DNA of 64,000 bases from Microbulbifer variabilis (GTDB lineage Bacteria > Pseudomonadota > Gammaproteobacteria > Pseudomonadales > Cellvibrionaceae). The notes beneath the pieces are model-generated. The model saw only the letters and a program-made list of their open reading frames with translations. It was not told the origin of the DNA and ran no database searches. Position numbers and translations under genes: made by a program. Every line of letters starts with the position of its first letter. The stretch's first letter is position 1. The DNA lies in assembly GCF_023716485.1 (NCBI RefSeq), contig NZ_CP092418.1, positions 4,372,501-4,436,500 of the forward strand. Reading direction: 5' to 3'. Of this stretch, positions 47,140 through 56,279 are shown one piece after another.

Positions 47140-49191
47140 TTACTTCGTTACACTGGCAGAGGCTTCGGTGCCTCTATTAGGTGCGGCAAAGCGCTCAACC
47201 CACTCACGCACCTGTCCGTACCAGTGCAACGAATTATTCGGTTTTAGTACCCAATGGTTTTCATCGGGATAGTAAATCAGGCGCGATTCAACACCGCGCT
47301 CTTGCAAAGTGCGAAACAACTCGAAGGATTGGCCAACCGGCACTCTCAGATCGTTTTGACCGTGAATAACCAAGCTCGGCGTCTTGAATTGAGCCGCATA
47401 AGTATGCGGTGAAATTGAGGGGTAAATCTCCGGGCTCTGCCAATATTCGCCAAAGCGAACCCCGTGTACCGAATAATCTGCTGCCAGCATGGAGTAGAGG
47501 TTATACACCGGAGCATGAATTACCAGGGCATTAAATGGATGTTCGCGACCCAATAGAATACTCGCCAAATAGCCACCGTAACTGCCTCCCGCTGCCACTA
47601 ATTGATCCTTGTCTATCCAACTCTGCGATTTAAACCAATCGGCTGCAGCGATGGTGTCGGTATACGGCCGACTGAGCCAGTCTGGATTGATGGAATCTGC
47701 AAATGCCTGACCAAACCCGGAGGAGCCATGGAAATTAAACCAGGCGGTAACATAGCCCCAAGAGGCAAAGGTTTGCGCATTCCAGCGAAAATGAAAGGTA
47801 TCGGTGACGGCATTGTGTGGCCCACCGTGGAGTAACAGCATTAATGGATACTTCTGATTACGATCAAAGCCCGGTGGATAATGCACCCACATCTGTATAT
47901 CGGCACCTTCCGCTCCGGTAAATGTCACCGACTCGTAAGTTCCCAGATCGACATTGGCAAATAAATCATCATTAAAGCTATCCAGCCGCTCCACTCCCCC
48001 ATTTCTTGCATCAATACTGACCACCCTTGGCGGATAGAGAAAGCTCTGGTTAATACCTACCAGAGTGCCATCACTGGCAACAGACAAATTACTAAAGTCG
48101 GTCGAATCGGTGATTACTCTTGGGTCGCCATTACCGACGGGCAGATAGTAAATTCGCCGAGTGCCCTGGTCGTCGACTGCGGCATAGAGACCACCCCCAC
48201 TGGGTGCCCAAACCATACCATCCGTGGATCTATCCCATTCCTCATGTAAAACAGTGTTCTGCCTAGAGCGCAACCTGTGTACCACCAGGCGGCGCGTATC
48301 ACCATAAAAACCCGATATCAGCTGGCGATTAAAGGCTAACAAACGGCCATCCGGTGAAAACTTTGGATTGAAGTCTGGCGCCTCATTGGCCAAGGTCAAA
48401 TTTCTGGCTTTAGGGGAACCGGGCTCCAGCAGAAACACATCGAAGTCTGGGCGAGTACCACTTTTCTTGGAATCGGCCACAATAGCGAGGTGTGACTCGT
48501 CGGGCGATACGTCATAACTTTCTGCCCCCTGGATCCAGTTGGGAAGCTTTAAACCCGTCCTCAAAGTGAGATTTTCTACCGCACCGCCTTTGGCTGGGAT
48601 TCTGAATACATGCGCCTGCCGCTGCTCATCTATCCAGTTATCCCAAAAAGAAAAAGGCAATGCATTCCAGACATAGGCAGACACCTTTTTCTCTTTTTCT
48701 TCCTTAACTCGGCCAGCCATTTCTTCCGGCGCTTTATCCGGCCAAATACGCGAGATAAAATAAAGGTGGTCCCCCACCCACTTTATCGATGAGACACCAG
48801 TCGGTACCTCACTCAAACGCACCGCCTCTCCGGGAGCAGCCATAGGCAATATCAAAATTTGCTTGATATCGTCATCACTTCGTTTGCCAATAAAAGCCAA
48901 ATGTTTACCATCTGGGGAAAATACCGGCTCCGAAACACTGAGCCCAACAGCCGTTAATGGCCTTTGGATATCACCATCAGTAGAGAGCAACCACAAGCGG
49001 GTTTCCCCCTTATCCTGTTCAAGATCAAAAGTTGTCACAGGGGCTACTACCTGATCACCAGAGGGAGAAATCACTGGAGTGCCCACGCGCTTTATTTTCC
49101 AAAGCACTTCGGCTGACAAGCGCTGAGCCTCTTTAGCTCCAGCAGCCATTGTTAGTAAAAGCGAGGATATCAGTACGAAAATACATCTCAT
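47140..49191 (-). CDS. Secreted S9-family (prolyl oligopeptidase/DPP4-like) peptidase
   Basis: A serine peptidase of 683 residues, probably cleaving peptides after proline or acyl residues in the periplasm. Signal peptide (1-18, cleaved near MAAGA). A WD40/TolB-like beta-propeller (about 40-400: VISPSGDQVV, SPDGKHLAFIGKRSDDD, FSPDGRLLAFNRQ) precedes the alpha/beta hydrolase domain (about 430-675), with MLLLHGGPH for the oxyanion hole. Catalytic triad: Ser537 in GGSYGGY, Asp about 613 (GQNDLRVP) and His646 (DENHWVL). It is a single gene with a short inverted repeat near its 3' end. Confidence 0.92.
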   Translation of the reverse strand: MRCIFVLISSLLLTMAAGAKEAQRLSAEVLWKIKRVGTPVISPSGDQVVAPVTTFDLEQDKGETRLWLLSTDGDIQRPLTAVGLSVSEPVFSPDGKHLAFIGKRSDDDIKQILILPMAAPGEAVRLSEVPTGVSSIKWVGDHLYFISRIWPDKAPEEMAGRVKEEKEKKVSAYVWNALPFSFWDNWIDEQRQAHVFRIPAKGGAVENLTLRTGLKLPNWIQGAESYDVSPDESHLAIVADSKKSGTRPDFDVFLLEPGSPKARNLTLANEAPDFNPKFSPDGRLLAFNRQLISGFYGDTRRLVVHRLRSRQNTVLHEEWDRSTDGMVWAPSGGGLYAAVDDQGTRRIYYLPVGNGDPRVITDSTDFSNLSVASDGTLVGINQSFLYPPRVVSIDARNGGVERLDSFNDDLFANVDLGTYESVTFTGAEGADIQMWVHYPPGFDRNQKYPLMLLLHGGPHNAVTDTFHFRWNAQTFASWGYVTAWFNFHGSSGFGQAFADSINPDWLSRPYTDTIAAADWFKSQSWIDKDQLVAAGGSYGGYLASILLGREHPFNALVIHAPVYNLYSMLAADYSVHGVRFGEYWQSPEIYPSISPHTYAAQFKTPSLVIHGQNDLRVPVGQSFELFRTLQERGVESRLIYYPDENHWVLKPNNSLHWYGQVREWVERFAAPNRGTEASASVTK

Positions 49192-49619
49192 AAGAGTTCC
49201 TTCCTGGATTTATTGATATTTTCGGAGGTATATGGGGAACGCTTAGGGCAAGGCGGCGAGAGAGAAAATACCGACTCTTAATCTCAACATTAACAGTCCA
49301 TGCCTAATGCTGAGTAACAATACAGAGAGATATTTTATGCCTTTTATGTCAAACGCACCCTGGGGAGGATAGAGTACGCAATTATCCACTGGCCCACTAT
49401 TCCAACCAGCTCTCAGGCCACTCAGCTCGTCTCAATCAATAAGGAAATAAAGGCTGAATCAGACCAATTCATTGGAACAAAGATTGGGTACTTTTTGTTA
49501 ATTTTTCCATCCTGAGCCTGAATTCAGATAAACATTAACGATCCTTATAAGACATTTCGATAACCATAAGAGATCGCACTACGCGATAATGGATTATCAT
49601 CTCGCTATATTTAAACTCT
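49192..49619. other. Intergenic region between the S9 peptidase and glpG
   Basis: 428 bases with A/T-rich stretches. A candidate ORF of 11 codons (ATG at 49337) is too short to support. Nothing else recognised. Confidence 0.6.
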
Positions 49620-50585
49620 CTACGCGGAGGCAAATCGTCGCGGACCTCCTAATGCGCTGTACACAAGAGCAATTATTAAGCCACTGAGTAACCCACCGAT
49701 ATGAGCGGCGTTAGCTATCCCAACTCCAGTTAATAGAGTCACAACACCCAGAGCGCACAATAACAGCCACACCAGGGCTACAGTGAGAATTCCTGCAGGT
49801 ATATCCCGCCACAGAGGCTGAAAACGCTGTAAAACCAAGGCGAAACCGACCAAGGCATAAACGACGCCAGACATACCTCCAAAACGAATCCCAGGCTGCC
49901 AAAAATACTGGGCCAGATTGGAGGCGGCGGCGCCGAGTAGCACCAATACAACAAATAAAATACTGCCACCACGGGCCTCTATTGGCCTGCCCAGAATCCA
50001 GATTCCCAGGGCATTAAACAGTGCATGGGGTAGGGAGAAGTGCACAACTGCTGGTGTGAATATTCTCCACCATTGCCCCCGCTCCAAATGCCAGGCCAGT
50101 GAGGATTGTGAAAAAGAGTCCGCAGCATTTGGATCGGGGTAAATTAATAAGCCACTGGATAAATTATTAACCTGTAAAAACCAGCCGAAAAAACACAGCG
50201 CAATTAATAAAAGGCTGAGTGGAGTCCTGTCCAACGGAAAACTTGGCAGGACAGAGACCGCATCACTGTGTTTTTTACCGGGATTATCCCCTGTATTTCC
50301 AAGCTGGCTGTCAGTTTCAGCCGCAGAGGTTTGCCCCCCTTCACTGCCAGACTCTCGCTCCTCTGCCCTCTGCATTTGTACCTGATCGAGATCCAGCTCA
50401 CCAGAATCCCAACGCTGCAGTAGAGGCTTAAGCATTTCTGCCAAACTAGCATCAGGGCAGAGTAGTAACTGCTGATTTTTTTCCTCGGTGATACGCAAAG
50501 GTAACTGGTGGCGCTGGATAAACCGCGCCAGCGCACCAAGATCCTTGGAGAGGGGGAAACTGTAAACAAAAATCCACTGACTCAA
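49620..50585 (-). CDS. glpG: GlpG-like rhomboid intramembrane serine protease
   Basis: A 321-residue rhomboid protease that cuts membrane proteins within the bilayer. The N-terminal cytoplasmic domain (1-75) resembles GlpG's substrate-gating domain (WIFVYSFPLSKDLGALARFIQRHQL). A polar linker rich in Ser/Glu/Gly (about 75-120) leads to six or so membrane helices. Catalytic Ser239 in GGMSGVVYAL and His295 in NAAHIGGLLSG form the dyad. FFGWFLQ and NALGIWILGRPIE complete the fold. The linker is longer than in E. coli. A short stretch of 136 bases separates it from ubiI. Confidence 0.92.
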   Translation of the reverse strand: MSQWIFVYSFPLSKDLGALARFIQRHQLPLRITEEKNQQLLLCPDASLAEMLKPLLQRWDSGELDLDQVQMQRAEERESGSEGGQTSAAETDSQLGNTGDNPGKKHSDAVSVLPSFPLDRTPLSLLLIALCFFGWFLQVNNLSSGLLIYPDPNAADSFSQSSLAWHLERGQWWRIFTPAVVHFSLPHALFNALGIWILGRPIEARGGSILFVVLVLLGAAASNLAQYFWQPGIRFGGMSGVVYALVGFALVLQRFQPLWRDIPAGILTVALVWLLLCALGVVTLLTGVGIANAAHIGGLLSGLIIALVYSALGGPRRFASA

Positions 50586-50721
50586 TTCGGGAAACCCTTA
50601 ATTCCGGCTTGTGCTACGGAGGTAAATTATCAGCTGGCAGGCAGGCTGCTCTAACGGTTTTATTGATATACCCATCGGCCAGCTTTGGTCTGGCCGATGG
50701 GTAATTTAAGACAGATCCGAT

Positions 50722-51960
50722 TTAAACCGCCATAGCCCGCAGGATAATACGCTTCTTTAGCATGGGACTGGCGTCCACCATACTCAAGCCGGTATTACGC
50801 AGCCAGCGCCAGTGCAAATCTCCAGCACCAAACAGGGATTTAAAGGCGCTCATGGCCTTTAATGTCGAGGCATTATCTCCACGGCGGCGGCGTTCATAGC
50901 GCGCCAATACCGAGGTATGTGCCGGCTCCAGGCCGCGTGACAAAGCGCGATCTATTTCATCGGTGAGTACGCGTACGTCTTGGAAGCCCAGGTTAACCCC
51001 CTGCCCCGCAAGTGGGTGAATACTGTGAGCGGCATCCCCAACCAGCACCGCACCGGGTCCGTGGTAGCGCTCTGCATGGCGCGCGCGCAGGGGGAAAGAG
51101 AAACGCTCACTGACGGATTCCACTTTACCGAGGCGGCTCTCAATGGCCTTTTCAAGATTGAGGGCAAACGCCTGGTCATCCAGCATCAGTAATTCACGCG
51201 CGAGAGAATCATCCGCCGACCAAACCACGGCACAGTGGTTGTCGTCTCCGAGACCGGCCATCGGCAAGAAGGCCAAAGGGCCGCTTTGCATGAAGCGTTG
51301 CCAGGCGGTGTGTCGGTGGGACTTCTCACAGCGGGCTACACAGACCAGAGCGGTCTGGTGGTAATCGGTTTCCTGGCAGCGGATGCGCAATAAATCACGG
51401 ACCTTGGAACGAGCCCCATCAGCGCCGATCAGCAGGCGTGTTTGCACTATCTCAGCCTGCTCGCGCAAACCTTCGACCCCATCATCAGACTGCTCGCCCC
51501 GCGGCTGTAAATGCCAGAGTCCACAGTCGCGCCACCAGCTCTCCAAGCGGAAGCTGTTAACCAGCTCAACATTGGGCAGGGCCTCTAGCCGCGCGCGTAA
51601 AGCGGCGACGATAATATTGTTCTCGACGATATGTCCCAGATTGGGCAATTGCACATCGCGGCTGTTAAAGCGCACCGAACCAGTACCATCAGCATCCCAA
51701 ACGCGCATCTCCACGTAGGGGCAGGCCCGTTGCGCGGAGATATCCTCCCAGGCTCCAACCTCTTCGAGCAACTCACGTGACGCCTGGGTAAGCGCCACAA
51801 CCCTCGGCTCGTAGCTATCGGATTGCTGCACAGTGGTCTCTGGAGAAGCCTCCAACAGTGCCAAGCGCATATTTGGGTGGCGCACAGCGAGCAGCGCCGC
51901 CTGAGCCATACCCACCATTCCCGCGCCGACAATGGCAAAGTCCAAACGGTGTCTATTCAT
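50722..51960 (-). CDS. ubiI: UbiI-like FAD-dependent ubiquinone hydroxylase
   Basis: A 412-residue FAD monooxygenase that hydroxylates C5 of the octaprenylphenol ring in ubiquinone synthesis. Motifs: the dinucleotide fold FAIVGAGMVGMAQAALLA (about residues 9-26), GADGARSKVRDLL for FAD/NADPH contact (about 170-182) and VLVGDAAHSIHPLAGQGVNLGFQD (about 290-313). I chose the ATG at 51960 because it begins just before the Rossmann strand (MNRHRLDFAIVGAGM). UbiI rather than UbiF or UbiH is judged from the order ubiI downstream of ubiH, as in E. coli. Substrate position could not be proved from sequence. Confidence 0.88.
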   Translation of the reverse strand: MNRHRLDFAIVGAGMVGMAQAALLAVRHPNMRLALLEASPETTVQQSDSYEPRVVALTQASRELLEEVGAWEDISAQRACPYVEMRVWDADGTGSVRFNSRDVQLPNLGHIVENNIIVAALRARLEALPNVELVNSFRLESWWRDCGLWHLQPRGEQSDDGVEGLREQAEIVQTRLLIGADGARSKVRDLLRIRCQETDYHQTALVCVARCEKSHRHTAWQRFMQSGPLAFLPMAGLGDDNHCAVVWSADDSLARELLMLDDQAFALNLEKAIESRLGKVESVSERFSFPLRARHAERYHGPGAVLVGDAAHSIHPLAGQGVNLGFQDVRVLTDEIDRALSRGLEPAHTSVLARYERRRRGDNASTLKAMSAFKSLFGAGDLHWRWLRNTGLSMVDASPMLKKRIILRAMAV

Positions 51961-52040
51961 ATCTAGCCAATTCCACTGTTGTGCCAAATTTAGCGCCCAT
52001 CGCGGTGCAACGCTTGAAATCCCGCCATTTTGGCTTGGGG

Positions 52041-53282
52041 TTAAAGCCCAAATCCTGCCGCCTGCCCGGCAAACTGCTGCCGCAGTGGCGGTACCAGTGT
52101 AAGGCCAAGCATCCCCAGTTGGCGTACTACTTGCTGGAAAGGGTTAGCCGAGGAAAACAATGCCGGGATTCGGTCACTGAAACCTACGGTTAACTGCTGG
52201 TCGAGCCTTCGGTTTTCCCCATAGGCCGCCAGCCACTCCAGCTGCCCCACTGCGCCACTCTGCACTTGCGACCGCACCAGTGACTGGGCCAGGGCATAAC
52301 AATCGCGCAGGGTCAGGTTAAACCCCTGACCCGCCACCGGGTGCAAGAAGTGGGCACAATTACCCAACAAAACCAGGTTACGACGCCACTGTTCACGAGC
52401 CAAAGAAAGACTGAGAGGATACCCTTGTAGGGCCCCAGCTCTGATAAATCGACCGGCTCGCCACCCAAATTGCTGTTGCAAGCGCTGCAAGCGCTGCTGC
52501 TCTGGCAGCGCACAAACTACATCGGCCTCCTCTTCGGCACAGGCCCAAACCACAGCGGCGCGGTGTACTCCCTCACGACGAGGTAGAGGCAACAGCGCCA
52601 TGGGGCCGGATGCAGTGAAGCGCTCATAGGCAACGCCATCGTGATCCCGTTGTAGAGCAACAGTAGTGACCAACGCCCTCTGTTGGTACTTTACTGTGTC
52701 AATTTCCATGCCCAGCTGCTTGCACAGCGGTGAATCGACACCGTCAGCAACAACCAACAGGTCACATTTCATTACATGTTCCGAACCGCCATCCACGGCT
52801 GTCCAACGCAAGTTAGCGCCCTCATTATCCATCTGCACCGAAGTTACCCGAGCTGGGGAGATAAGCCTGACCGCAGTGTCATTTAGAGCATTGTGCAGGA
52901 TGGGCCCCAGCGCCGCATTTTCGATGACTGCTCCCAGCATTCCAGCAAAACTGGCCTGCTTCTGTGCGCCTGCAGAGAGGGCCGCGCCAAAGGCATGGCC
53001 GCGATCACTCACCTGGATACGTTTGATTGGAGCACTGTACTCCCGCAGTGCCGGCCAGAGACCCAGCTGCTCAAACAGCTGCAGACTGCCGGCAGCAATC
53101 GCTGTGGCGCGGGTATCAAAGCTGGGCAATTGCACACTAGCTGAGGCATTGTGCAGAGACCTCTGCTCCAATAACTGGACGCTGAGGTGAGGACAGAAAT
53201 GTGCCAGCATCAGTGCCAGACTGGCGCCGGCCATACCACCACCAACAATGGCCACATCTACCCGCTCTAGCGGCTCACTCAT
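52041..53282 (-). CDS. ubiH: UbiH-like FAD-dependent ubiquinone hydroxylase
   Basis: A 413-residue FAD monooxygenase of the same family; UbiH hydroxylates C1 of the ring. Motifs: VAIVGGGMAGASLALMLA (about residues 9-26), LLVVADGVDSPLCKQLG (about 174-190) and VLLGNCAHFLHPVAGQGFNLTLRDCYALAQ (about 288-316). The GD[AS]AH motif here is GNCAH, as in UbiH proteins. It lies 80 bases upstream of ubiI and 66 bases downstream of pepP. This keeps the classical ygfB-pepP-ubiH-ubiI order. Confidence 0.93.
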   Translation of the reverse strand: MSEPLERVDVAIVGGGMAGASLALMLAHFCPHLSVQLLEQRSLHNASASVQLPSFDTRATAIAAGSLQLFEQLGLWPALREYSAPIKRIQVSDRGHAFGAALSAGAQKQASFAGMLGAVIENAALGPILHNALNDTAVRLISPARVTSVQMDNEGANLRWTAVDGGSEHVMKCDLLVVADGVDSPLCKQLGMEIDTVKYQQRALVTTVALQRDHDGVAYERFTASGPMALLPLPRREGVHRAAVVWACAEEEADVVCALPEQQRLQRLQQQFGWRAGRFIRAGALQGYPLSLSLAREQWRRNLVLLGNCAHFLHPVAGQGFNLTLRDCYALAQSLVRSQVQSGAVGQLEWLAAYGENRRLDQQLTVGFSDRIPALFSSANPFQQVVRQLGMLGLTLVPPLRQQFAGQAAGFGL

Positions 53283-53348
53283 GGAAACCTCCCCTTACCC
53301 AGTGGTCTGAATAGCTCTGCCCACTGAATAATAAAATCTCAAATTAAA

Positions 53349-54704
53349 TTAGCGGGTCAGTAAATCCCGCCCATGGCGCATGGTGTACTCAATGTCTGCC
53401 ACGGCTTTTGGAGCACCCTCAGACAAAACCCTCACACCTTCGGCAGTGAGCGCGACATCGTCTTCAATACGAATCCCCATACCGCGAAATTCCAGAGGTA
53501 TGCGATCATCGTTTGCCGGAATATAAATACCGGGCTCTATAGTCATCACCATGCCCGCTTCCAATTGCCGCCAAGCGCCCTGTACCCGATAGTCGCCCAC
53601 ATCGTGGACATCCATACCCAACCAGTGCCCAACACGGTGCATATAAAAACGCTGATAGGCACCCGAATCTATCAGTTCACGAAAGTCTCCTTGCAACAGC
53701 CCCAAGTCCAGCAAGCCGCGTGTGATTACCTCAACACTGGCACCATGAGGCTGATCCCAGTGGTTGCCGACACAAACCTGCTCCATTGCTGCCGCCTGCG
53801 CCGCCAAGACGATTTCATACACTGCTTTTTGCGCATCACTAAAACGGCCATTGACCGGATAGGTTCGGGTAATATCGGCGACGTACCCCCGGTATTCACA
53901 ACCCGCATCGACCAATACCAAGTCGCCATCGCGCATCCGTGCCTTATTGCTGCAATAGTGCATAATCAGGGCATTGCGACCGCTGCCGACTATTGTCGGG
54001 TAGGCAGTTTCCCGGGCACCAGCATCCATAAAGCTATGTAAGAGAGCCGCCTCCAACTGGTATTCGTAAAGTCCCGGCTGGCAGCGCAGCATGGCGCAGT
54101 GATGTGCAGCAGCGCTAATTTCCCCTGCACGGGCCATCAAATCCAATTCTCGTTCGCTCTTGAGCAGGCGCAGCTCACGCAACTGATAATCCAGGTCGAG
54201 CATTTCCGGCACTCCCTTGCTGGAGGGCGCCTCCTGTATCACCTGTAGATAAGCGCGCAGCCGTCGATCCAAATGGGCATAGCGCCCCATAGGGAAGTAA
54301 ATACGCTCTCGCCCTTCCATTAATCCGGGCAGAATATCGTCGAGGTCGCCGATGGGAAAAGCATCCGAAAGACCAAATTGAGCTACTGCGCGTTCTGGTC
54401 CCAGACGTGGCCCATCCCAAAGTTCCTTTTCTTTATCGCGCTCGCGACAAAACAGCAACGTGTCTCCCTGACTGCGGCCGGGTAGAAGCACCAGTAATGA
54501 TTCCGGCTCATCGAATCCGGTTAAGTAGAGAAAGTCGCTGTCCTGTCGAAAAGGAAAGTAGGTATCACGGGAGCGCAGCTGTTCCCCAGCCGATGAGATG
54601 ATCGCCAGGCTATCCGGGGCCAACCCCGCCATAAGCCGGGCGCGTCGCAGGGCATATTCCGCCCCGCTAATCAGCAGATCTTTTGCACTTTCGCTGCCGC
54701 TCAT
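53349..54704 (-). CDS. pepP: Xaa-Pro aminopeptidase (aminopeptidase P)
   Basis: Removes the N-terminal residue from peptides with proline in second place. 451 residues (E. coli 441), M24 creatinase fold. N-terminal AMP_N domain (about 10-140: RRARLMAGLAPDSLAIISSA, YLTGFDEPESLL). The pita-bread domain carries the dinuclear metal ligands: VDAGCEYRGYVADITRTYPV (Asp about 262 and about 273), HRVGHWLGMDVHDVG (His about 355), TIEPGIYI (Glu) and RIEDDVAL (Glu). The stop of ygfB overlaps its start by one base (TGATG), so translation is coupled. Confidence 0.95.
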   Translation of the reverse strand: MSGSESAKDLLISGAEYALRRARLMAGLAPDSLAIISSAGEQLRSRDTYFPFRQDSDFLYLTGFDEPESLLVLLPGRSQGDTLLFCRERDKEKELWDGPRLGPERAVAQFGLSDAFPIGDLDDILPGLMEGRERIYFPMGRYAHLDRRLRAYLQVIQEAPSSKGVPEMLDLDYQLRELRLLKSERELDLMARAGEISAAAHHCAMLRCQPGLYEYQLEAALLHSFMDAGARETAYPTIVGSGRNALIMHYCSNKARMRDGDLVLVDAGCEYRGYVADITRTYPVNGRFSDAQKAVYEIVLAAQAAAMEQVCVGNHWDQPHGASVEVITRGLLDLGLLQGDFRELIDSGAYQRFYMHRVGHWLGMDVHDVGDYRVQGAWRQLEAGMVMTIEPGIYIPANDDRIPLEFRGMGIRIEDDVALTAEGVRVLSEGAPKAVADIEYTMRHGRDLLTR

Positions 54705-55258
54705 CAGTGGACGGTGGGGCCGCTGCCGGAGTGGCTGCCGCGCACTTCGGTAAATATGTTGAGCACCGCAACCCGCACATACTCCTGCAACTCAATTAAT
54801 TGCTGTTCAGCTTCTTCACTCTCTTCAACGTGATCGGCATCCACTTGGGAGATAGCTCCAATATCTTTTAGCGCCTCTTCACTGGTGGGCTGCATCTTTA
54901 CTTCTGCCCCACCGATGCCAAACCCGTGTAAAAAACCCTCACACCAGTGCCCCAGGGCCAGAGTGCGGCTGACAATATCTTCATCGTCGCAGAGGAGCAG
55001 CTGAAAAGAGAAATCCGATCCACCTAGCTGCTTGCTGCTTTCCTCCGCCAATTGCAATAAGTCCCGATCCAGATCTGCGGGTACCGCCTCAAGGTCGAGC
55101 AACTCCGCCAGTTCTTTTTGCCAGCGTCTTTTATCCGGTTCAGCGCCGGCAGCCAACACGCCACAGGTAAAGCCGTGTAACTCACTCGGGTCCACCTGAC
55201 CACCCGCGGAGAGAATGGCATTGGCGAGTTGCTCAAATCGGTTGTTTTCTGAAGTCAT
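54704..55258 (-). CDS. YgfB/YecA-family (UPF0149) protein
   Basis: A 184-residue protein of the UPF0149/YecA family. The family is a helical bundle of unknown molecular role, almost always encoded upstream of pepP. Visible: PSELHGFTCGVLAAGAE near residues 24-40, EESSKQLGGSDFSFQLLLCDDED, and LGHWCEGFLHGFGIGG (about 110-125), the conserved family core. The ATG at 55258 was chosen over the longer ORF (to 55345), whose extra N-terminus (MSLEPRFSCLLLPPQ) is not conserved. Confidence 0.92.
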   Translation of the reverse strand: MTSENNRFEQLANAILSAGGQVDPSELHGFTCGVLAAGAEPDKRRWQKELAELLDLEAVPADLDRDLLQLAEESSKQLGGSDFSFQLLLCDDEDIVSRTLALGHWCEGFLHGFGIGGAEVKMQPTSEEALKDIGAISQVDADHVEESEEAEQQLIELQEYVRVAVLNIFTEVRGSHSGSGPTVH

Positions 55259-55465
55259 GATTACCGCACAGTTTTTCTTAATCGGGATGGATTCGATGCG
55301 CTGCGGTGGCAGCAGCAGGCATGAGAATCGGGGTTCTAAGGACAATTTTGTGATTGTCCACGCAGGTGGAGCGATTGACCCACCATTTCGCCGGCAATAT
55401 AGTAGCGGAATCCCTCGCAGTCTGTCGTGTTGCGAACTCAGACGTAGACCTCAAACGCAGGAAAT

Positions 55466-55669
55466 ATGGATAAGCTGCAAGCGTTAGAAAGCACCGTGGA
55501 TTCACTGATCGCCCGCTGCCAACAGCTGGCTAATGACAATCGTGAACTGCGCCGGCAGGAAGCCGACTGGCTGCGCGAACGCCAGCGCTTAATTAAAAAT
55601 AATGAGGCCGCCCGTTCGCGGGTTGAAGCCATGATTAATCGTCTCAAAGGGCTTACGCAAGAATCCTGA
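55466..55669 (+). CDS. Small coiled-coil protein (TIGR02449, ZapB-like)
   Basis: A 67-residue, almost wholly alpha-helical protein (LQALESTVDSLIARCQQLANDNRELRRQE...) of the TIGR02449 family, which is encoded next to zapA in many gammaproteobacteria. It looks like a short coiled coil and may act in the cell-division ring. Its stop overlaps the zapA start by one base (TGATG), so both are made from one transcript. It is divergent from ygfB. Confidence 0.85.
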   Translation: MDKLQALESTVDSLIARCQQLANDNRELRRQEADWLRERQRLIKNNEAARSRVEAMINRLKGLTQES

Positions 55670-55998
55670 TGGCAGACTCTGCATTAACTTCTGAAACCGT
55701 CACCGTTTCCATTCTCGGCAAAGAGTACCGCGTTGCCTGTGCCGACGGCGAGCGTGCGGGACTACAGGCTTCCGCTCAATTACTTAATGAGCGCATGTCT
55801 CGAATCCGAACCACCGGCACCGTTATTGGCGTAGAGCGTATTGCCGTGATGGCCGCGCTCAATATTGCCCACGAACTTATCCAAGCGAAAGCGGAATTAA
55901 GCAGTATTCCCCTGCAGAAAGAAATCCTGGAACGGCTTCAAAATAAGATGCAAAACGCCCTGGGGGATACCGACCCAGAAAGCGAGGCCCAGTCATAA
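55669..55998 (+). CDS. zapA: Cell division protein ZapA
   Basis: Binds FtsZ and bundles protofilaments at the Z-ring. 109 residues (E. coli 109). N-terminal globular head with VTVSILGKEYRVACADGER and ASAQLLNERMSRIR, followed by AALNIAHELIQAKAEL and a long C-terminal coiled coil. It is directly followed by the 6S RNA gene and fau, as in E. coli (zapA-ssrS-fau). Confidence 0.95.
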   Translation: MADSALTSETVTVSILGKEYRVACADGERAGLQASAQLLNERMSRIRTTGTVIGVERIAVMAALNIAHELIQAKAELSSIPLQKEILERLQNKMQNALGDTDPESEAQS

Positions 55999-56036
55999 CT
56001 TTTGCCAGCAGTGCCGCAAAACATCCCAATTTGCGG

Positions 56037-56066
56037 TTAACAGCCCCCCTTTCAACAAGTTATAAT
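56037..56066 (+). promoter_or_regulatory. Promoter of 6S RNA
   Basis: TTAACA (5/6) at 56037-56042, 18 bases, then TATAAT (6/6) at 56061-56066. The RNA would begin about 56073-56075. Confidence 0.75.
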
Positions 56067-56073
56067 TAGTACA

Positions 56074-56254
56074 TACCCTGGGGTGTTGGCCAGCAGACTA
56101 TGTCCTTGAGCCGATAATCTTACCCTGGTGGTTTCCAGCGGGTGCTGGTGTGCAGGTCCGCCATGCAGCGGAAAGCCTTATGTACCCCGGAGACTGCCAC
56201 CTTGAACCTTACGGTTCAAGGCTCCGTCTACAGCCGCACACTCGGGGTTTCCAT
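56074..56254 (+). ncRNA. ssrS: 6S RNA
   Basis: 6S RNA binds RNA polymerase holoenzyme with sigma-70 and mimics an open promoter, lowering transcription in stationary phase. About 180 bases between zapA and fau. The match to E. coli 6S RNA is visible in conserved blocks: CTTGAGCCGAT (56105-56115), a central bubble region, AAAGCCTTATG (56171-56181), and ACCTTGAACC...GGTTCAAGG (56199-56221). The ends pair (ACCCTGGGGTGT with ACACTCGGGGT) to make the closing stem. It is preceded by a consensus promoter. Exact ends are estimated to within a few bases. Confidence 0.9.
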
Positions 56255-56279
56255 TTCTTTTTCTATACTCCCCCAATTC

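Noticed and set aside
46922..47272. A plus-strand ORF of 116 residues after the CNNM/CBS gene
   Set aside because: No family features; it overlaps the inverted repeat at 47055 and the end of the S9 peptidase.
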